Part shown: piece by piece, positions 59,337 through 64,000 of the stretch
Layout of the letters: each line of letters begins with the position of its first letter
Numbering within the stretch: the first letter of the stretch is position 1
From: Pseudomonas sp. ATCC 13867
Lineage (GTDB): Bacteria > Pseudomonadota > Gammaproteobacteria > Pseudomonadales > Pseudomonadaceae
Assembly (NCBI RefSeq): GCF_000349845.1
Contig: NC_020829.1
Location: 4,843,001 to 4,907,000 of the forward strand
DNA length: 64,000 nt
Reading direction: 5' to 3'
The notes under the pieces: generated by a model
Told to the model about the DNA's origin: nothing
Database searches by the model: none
Seen by the model: only the letters and a program-made list of their open reading frames with translations
Program-made: the position numbers and the translations under genes

Positions 59337-60065
59337 CTATGATCTGTCGTTTTCCGTCGTCGCGGACTTCTTCAGCACCGCCACGCCCTCGCGCCGCGGA
59401 TTGAAGTATTCGGCGTAGCGCAGGGTGGCGTTGGCGTGTTCGCGCATGATCGCCTCCGCCCGCGCGCCCTGGCCGTTGATCAGGGCATCGAAGGCGGCGT
59501 GGTGCTGCTGGTGGGCGAAGTTGAAGCGCTGGTACTCGCGCTTGAGATTGTCGCGATCCACCGCCAGCGAACTGACCGAGGCGAACGGCAGGTGGTCGTT
59601 GCGCGCCAGCGCCTCGGCGATGGCGCGGTTGCCGCTGGCTTCGATGATCGCCTGGTGAAAGCGCATGTTGAGGCTGTGGTACGCCTCCAGGTCCTCGGGC
59701 AACACATGGCCCTTGTCGAAGATGCGATCCCCTTCGTCCAGGCAGGCCTGCAACAGCGCCCGGGTTTCCTCCGAAACACCCTGTTCGGCGGCCTGGCGGG
59801 CTGCCAGCCCTTCCAGCACGCCACGCACTTCCACCGCGCCGGAGATGTCTTGCTCGGTGACCTCGCGCACCGTGTAGCCACGGCTGCCGGCCTTGATCAG
59901 CAAGCCTTCCTGTTCCAGCGTGCGTAATGCCATGCGCACCGGCATGCGCGAAACCTGCAGGCGTTCGGCGGTGGGAATCTCGACGATTCTTTCGCCGGCG
60001 GCCAGCTCGCCAGAGGCGATCATCTTGCGCAGTTCAGCCAGCACGCGTTGGCCCGGTTTACTCAT
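59337..60065 (-). CDS. vanR: GntR/FadR-family repressor VanR
   Basis: 242 residues. N-terminal GntR winged helix (GERIVEIPTAERLQVSRMPVRMALRTLEQEGLL) and a C-terminal FCD effector domain with metal-binding His/Asp positions. It lies after vanAB on the opposite strand, and the known VanR operator stands before vanA, so vanillate-responsive repression of vanAB is well supported. Confidence 0.92.
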   Translation of the reverse strand: MSKPGQRVLAELRKMIASGELAAGERIVEIPTAERLQVSRMPVRMALRTLEQEGLLIKAGSRGYTVREVTEQDISGAVEVRGVLEGLAARQAAEQGVSEETRALLQACLDEGDRIFDKGHVLPEDLEAYHSLNMRFHQAIIEASGNRAIAEALARNDHLPFASVSSLAVDRDNLKREYQRFNFAHQQHHAAFDALINGQGARAEAIMREHANATLRYAEYFNPRREGVAVLKKSATTENDRS

Positions 60066-60168
60066 CGGAAGGCTCTTGTGGCGGGAGGAGGCGGCGCATG
60101 ATAACGCGCACGGGGACGTTCAGGCGGAAAACCAGGAACGCTTTTCCGCCCTGCGCGCCGGCTGCGCC

Positions 60169-60930
60169 TCAGCCCTTGCGGTGCACCGCGAACCCCGCCC
60201 AGGCCTGGCTCACCGGCATGAGTTCCAGGGTGTTGATGTTGATGTGCGGCGGCTGGTTCAGGATCCAGTGGATGGTCTCGGCGATGTCGACGGACTGGAT
60301 GGGTTCGGCGCCGGCGTAGGTCTTGTCGTACTTCGCCTGGTCGCCGCCGAAGCGCACCAGGGAGAACTCGCTCTCGCACATGCCGGGCTCGAGGTTGGTG
60401 ACGCGGACGCCGGTGCCCTGCAGGTCACAGCGCAGGTTCAGCGAGAACTGCTCGACGAACGCCTTGGTGGCGCCGTACACGTGACCGCCCGGATAGGGCC
60501 AGCGGCCCGCCACCGAGCCGAGGTTGAGGATGCTCGCGCCCGGCCCGTAGGCGATCAGGCGTGGCAGCAGCAGGCGGGTGGCGTACATCAGGCCCTTGAT
60601 GTTGGTGTCCACCATCGTGTCCCAGTCGTCCAGGTCGCAGTCCTGCGCGGGGTCGGCGCCCAGCGCGAGGCCGGCGTTGTTGATCAGGCCGCGCAGCGTG
60701 GCGAATTTCTCCGGCAGACTGTCCACCGCCGCGGTCATCGCCGCACGGTCGCGCACGTCGAGCACCAGCGGCAGCACGTCGGTCTGCGCCGACAGCTCCT
60801 GCGCCAGCGCCTTCAGGCGCTCCTCGCGACGGCCGGTGATCACCAGCGACCAGCCATCGCGGGCGAAACGGCGCGCGCAGGCCTCGCCAAAGCCGGAGGT
60901 GGCGCCGGTAATGAACAGGGTGGAAGTCAT
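60169..60930 (-). CDS. Short-chain dehydrogenase/reductase, YdfG-like
   Basis: 253 residues. Cofactor motif TGATSGFG, NNAG at strand 4 and catalytic Ser...Tyr-x-x-x-Lys in GSVAGRWPYPGGHVYGATK. It resembles E. coli YdfG, an NADP-dependent serine/3-hydroxy acid dehydrogenase; the actual substrate is unknown. It matches the gene after vanR in PAO1. Confidence 0.9.
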   Translation of the reverse strand: MTSTLFITGATSGFGEACARRFARDGWSLVITGRREERLKALAQELSAQTDVLPLVLDVRDRAAMTAAVDSLPEKFATLRGLINNAGLALGADPAQDCDLDDWDTMVDTNIKGLMYATRLLLPRLIAYGPGASILNLGSVAGRWPYPGGHVYGATKAFVEQFSLNLRCDLQGTGVRVTNLEPGMCESEFSLVRFGGDQAKYDKTYAGAEPIQSVDIAETIHWILNQPPHININTLELMPVSQAWAGFAVHRKG

Positions 60931-61443
60931 CGCGTGATCCTCTTGGTTGGCCCTCGTTCCGCCGGTCGATGTCGACGTGTCATGGCGGGCGCGTTCTTAT
61001 CGGTTTCCGCAGGATAACAGCCTGACCGCAACCCGTTGCGCTACAGCGGCGCTGGATAAAACCCGCACAGCTGGCCGAAAGCCCCGTCGCTGCGGGGCCG
61101 TTCGCAGTTGCACCCACCTTGTCCACAGGCTGCTCCACGGATTTTGTGGGCAAGCGCGGCGGCGCATTTTCGCTGGACGAATTTCGAACGCCTAGCCGCA
61201 AGCCGCGCCAGTCCTGCGCCAGGGAAGCTCTTCCCAAGGTTATCCACAGCTCTTTCAACGACTGGCGTGGACAACCGGGCGCCTCCGGGAACTTTTCCGG
61301 AATGCTGTAACTGTCCATCCATACAGGGCTCCAGGGCAATCGAACAGAAATCAGTCGCCCTCGACAAAGCCCCTGACCACGGGGCTTGCACGGACTCGTC
61401 CAAACCTTATCCACAGGCCGGTCCACAGATTTTCTGGACAACC
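60931..61443. other. 513-base gene-free region with DnaA-box-like sites
   Basis: No coding frame here has family resemblance. It contains two perfect TTATCCACA boxes (61240-61248, 61407-61415) and further near-consensus boxes on both strands (61119-61127, 61145-61153, 61266-61274, 61433-61441). Two related ~40-base modules (61115-61155 and 61403-61443) are each followed, reading the minus strand, by a GCCCC/GGGGC hairpin (61367-61387 and 61079-61100). The structure looks like a tandem duplication about 290 bases apart. Confidence 0.7.
61367..61387 (-). terminator. Hairpin downstream of the ornithine cyclodeaminase-family gene
   Basis: On the minus strand AAGCCCC, seven-base loop, GGGGCTT then TGTC. 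It may end the minus transcript of the gene at 61444-62367. A related hairpin lies at 61079-61100. Confidence 0.6.
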
Positions 61444-62367
61444 TCACGGCACGAGAAGGCGCGCCGCGATCAGGTCTTCCAGCGCATGACCCACCGACTT
61501 GAACAGGGTGATCTCGCTGTCGTCCTTGCGCGTACCGCGACCTTGCAACAGGTCCGCGAGCTGGCTGTGGATGGCGCTCTCGTCGATCACTCCCTCGCCC
61601 ATCGGGATCAGCAGGTCGCCTGCCTCCTCCAATGCCCCTTCGCGGGTATCGACCACGATGCGCGCCCGACGCACGACCTCGTTGTCCGTCTCGCGCATGC
61701 TCGGCAGGAAGGCGCCGACCAGATCGAGATGGCAGCCCGAGCGTAGCCATTCGCCGTGCACGATGGGCTCGCGGGAAGTGGTCACGCAGCTGATGCAATC
61801 CGCCGCCGCCACGGCGCCGCGCAGGTCGGCACAGGCATGCGCCGGGTAGCCTTCGTCCTGCAGGCGTTTCACCAGTGCGTGAGCCCTGTCCTCGTGGCGG
61901 CCCCAGATGGCGATGTCTTCGTACTCGCGCACCGAGCAATGGGCGCGGACCATGTGCGGCGCCAGGGTGCCGCTGCCGACCACCAGCAGCCGCCGCGCAT
62001 CGCGGCGCACCAGGTAGTCGGCGGCCAGCGCCGACGTGCAGGCGGTGCGCCGGGCGGTCAGTTCGGAAGCTTCGAGCATCGCCAGCGGAAGGCCCGTCGC
62101 GCCGTCGAACAGGCAGAACAGCGCGGCCACCGCCGGCAGGTTCTTCGCGCCGTTGCCGGGGAACACGGTGACCAGCTTGACGCCGATGTCCTGTCCCGGC
62201 CGCCAGACCGGCATGGTCAGCAGCGAGGCGTTGTCGGGTAGCGCATGGCAGCCGCGCACCGGGGCTTCGCAGGCTCCGGCGAGGCCGATGCGCAGGGCCT
62301 CGATCAGCGGCGGATAACCCAGGCGTTCGGCGACGTCGGCGTTGGTGAGGAAGCGGAGGTCTTGCAT
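61444..62367 (-). CDS. Ornithine cyclodeaminase/mu-crystallin family protein
   Basis: 307 residues. It has the NAD-binding segment LLVVGSGTLAPHMV and the family blocks LTARRTACTSALAADYL and DLVGAFLPSMRE with substrate-contacting residues. Members include ornithine cyclodeaminase, delta-1-pyrroline-2-carboxylate reductase and alanine dehydrogenase; the exact reaction cannot be read. GGAGGGG lies nine bases before the start at 62367. It is followed on the minus strand by the gene-free region. Confidence 0.88.
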   Translation of the reverse strand: MQDLRFLTNADVAERLGYPPLIEALRIGLAGACEAPVRGCHALPDNASLLTMPVWRPGQDIGVKLVTVFPGNGAKNLPAVAALFCLFDGATGLPLAMLEASELTARRTACTSALAADYLVRRDARRLLVVGSGTLAPHMVRAHCSVREYEDIAIWGRHEDRAHALVKRLQDEGYPAHACADLRGAVAAADCISCVTTSREPIVHGEWLRSGCHLDLVGAFLPSMRETDNEVVRRARIVVDTREGALEEAGDLLIPMGEGVIDESAIHSQLADLLQGRGTRKDDSEITLFKSVGHALEDLIAARLLVP

Positions 62368-62402
62368 GAAGGCCCCTCCAGGGGATTGCGGTGAACGCCC
62401 CT

Positions 62403-62468
62403 GTAGGAGCGAGCTTGCTCGCGAACCAGCCCTGCTGCGGAGCCGTTCGCGAGCAAGCTCGCTCCTAC
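62403..62468. repeat. REP-like pair, family 1
   Basis: Facing cores at 62403-62425 and 62446-62468, between livF and the ornithine cyclodeaminase-family gene. Confidence 0.88.
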
Positions 62469-62483
62469 GAAGAGCAATGGACT

Positions 62484-63196
<713 letters not shown>

Positions 63197-63200
<4 letters not shown>

Positions 63201-64000
63201 GCCAACTCCTCTTCGTCTGCGCCGAGATAGGCGGCGATCACTTTCTCGTTGTGGCGGATCTCGTCCGGCGCGCCACGGGCGATGACCACGCCGTGGTCGA
63301 GCACGATGATGTGGTCGGAGATGTTCATCACCATGCCCATGTCGTGTTCGATCAGCAGGACGGTGATGCCGTGGTGGTCGCGCAGGTAACGGACGATGCG
63401 CGCCAGCGCCTGGGTCTCGGCGGGGTTGAGGCCGGCGGCGGGTTCGTCCAGGCAGATCAGCTCGGGCCGGGTGCACATGGCGCGGGCGATCTCCAGGCGA
63501 CGCTGCTGCCCGTAGGACATCTCGCCGGCCAGGCGGTTGGCGCAGTCCACCAGGTCCACCACTTCCAGCCAGTAGAAGGCGTGGTCCAGCGCTTCGCTTT
63601 CCGCACGACGGTAGCCGGGGGTGTTGAGCACGCCGGCGATGAGGTTGCGGTTGACGAACATGTGCTGGGCCACCAGCAGGTTCTCCACCACCGACATCTC
63701 GCGGAACAGCCGTATGTTCTGGAAGGTCCGCGCCAAACCGGCGCGGTTTACCAGGTGCGTGCCGCCGAACATCTTGTAGAAGACGCGGTTGCCGAGCCGC
63801 GCCGGGTTGACGAAATCACTGCCCTGGAACGGCTGGCCGAGCACCTTGATGACGTCGGTGGTGCCGCCCTGGGTGTTGAGCAGGATGTTGCCGCCGGTGG
63901 CCTTGTAGAAACCGGTGAGGCAGTTGAACACCGTGGTCTTGCCGGCGCCGTTGGGGCCGATCAGCGCGGTGATGGAGCCACGCTCCACGTCGAGGTTGAC
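63197..64000 (-). CDS. livG: Branched-chain amino acid-type ABC transporter ATP-binding protein LivG (5' end outside the window)
   Basis: The frame is open to the window edge, so only the N-terminal residues are missing. Walker A GPNGAGKTT, signature MSYGQQRRLEIARAM, Walker B LICLDEPAAGLNPAE and LLIEHDMGMV are intact, along with the LivG-type long insert between Walker A and the signature. It works with LivF and the permeases encoded beyond the window. Confidence 0.94.

Noticed and set aside
61041..61403. Minus-strand open frames across the DnaA-box region
   Set aside because: Their apparent internal repeat (S-V-x-x-P-V-D-K-V) is just the translation of the duplicated DNA module; no start signal or family match is seen.

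Overview
The window is a GC-rich stretch of a Pseudomonas chromosome. Gene content and order follow the P. aeruginosa PAO1 core segment from about PA4844 to PA4910, recalled from memory and not searched, so the source is most likely a member of the P. aeruginosa group. The species cannot be fixed from the sequence. There is no rRNA, tRNA, insertion sequence, prophage or CRISPR array.

Layout. 1-3862: tail of a chemoreceptor, then a block that I do not recall from the PAO1 order (agmatinase, a PotF-like polyamine-binding protein and a divergent LysR regulator). 3991-15846: housekeeping genes (dsbD, aroQ, accBC, prmA, a zinc-ribbon membrane protein, dusB-fis, purH, purD). 15971-18769: the RetS hybrid sensor. 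19033-30557: marC, the urea ABC transporter urtABCDE, and ureD-ureA-pat-ureB-ureC. 30726-38083: small stress and envelope genes, an oxaloacetate decarboxylase-like enzyme, a YegD-like Hsp70, osmE and an AsmA protein. 38629-39961: two adjacent paralogous secreted repeat proteins of unknown function. 40072-45682: an acetyltransferase, an MFS transporter, two tiny genes, and the desB/reductase/desT desaturase module. 46011-48526: ureEFG and a HupE/UreJ protein. 48586-62367: aromatic catabolism (OpdK-like porin, aldehyde dehydrogenase, AAHS transporter, benzoylformate decarboxylase with LysR regulator; VanK-like transporter, vanAB, vanR), a short-chain dehydrogenase and an ornithine cyclodeaminase-family enzyme. 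62484-64000: the end of a branched-chain amino acid ABC operon.

How it works together. Urea uptake (Urt), urease (UreABC) and its nickel accessory proteins (UreDEFG, HupE) lie in three transcription units. Each unit is preceded by a sigma-54 -24/-12 element with exact GG-N10-GC spacing and by NtrC-like palindromes, so they look like one nitrogen-starvation regulon. The vanillate genes carry the ATTGGATCCAAT VanR operator. The desaturase operon and desT share a spacer with two TGTTCACT-containing palindromes.

The most unusual material is (i) the duplicated secreted proteins built from 18- or 22-residue 'DRLH' repeats, with duplicated promoters and terminators; (ii) an intergenic element present between purH-purD and urtD-urtE whose outer stem differs between copies but stays paired, over a conserved core; (iii) a 0.5-kb gene-free region with DnaA-box-like sites arranged as a tandemly duplicated module; and (iv) REP-like palindromes, with a different repeat class in each open junction of the urt operon.
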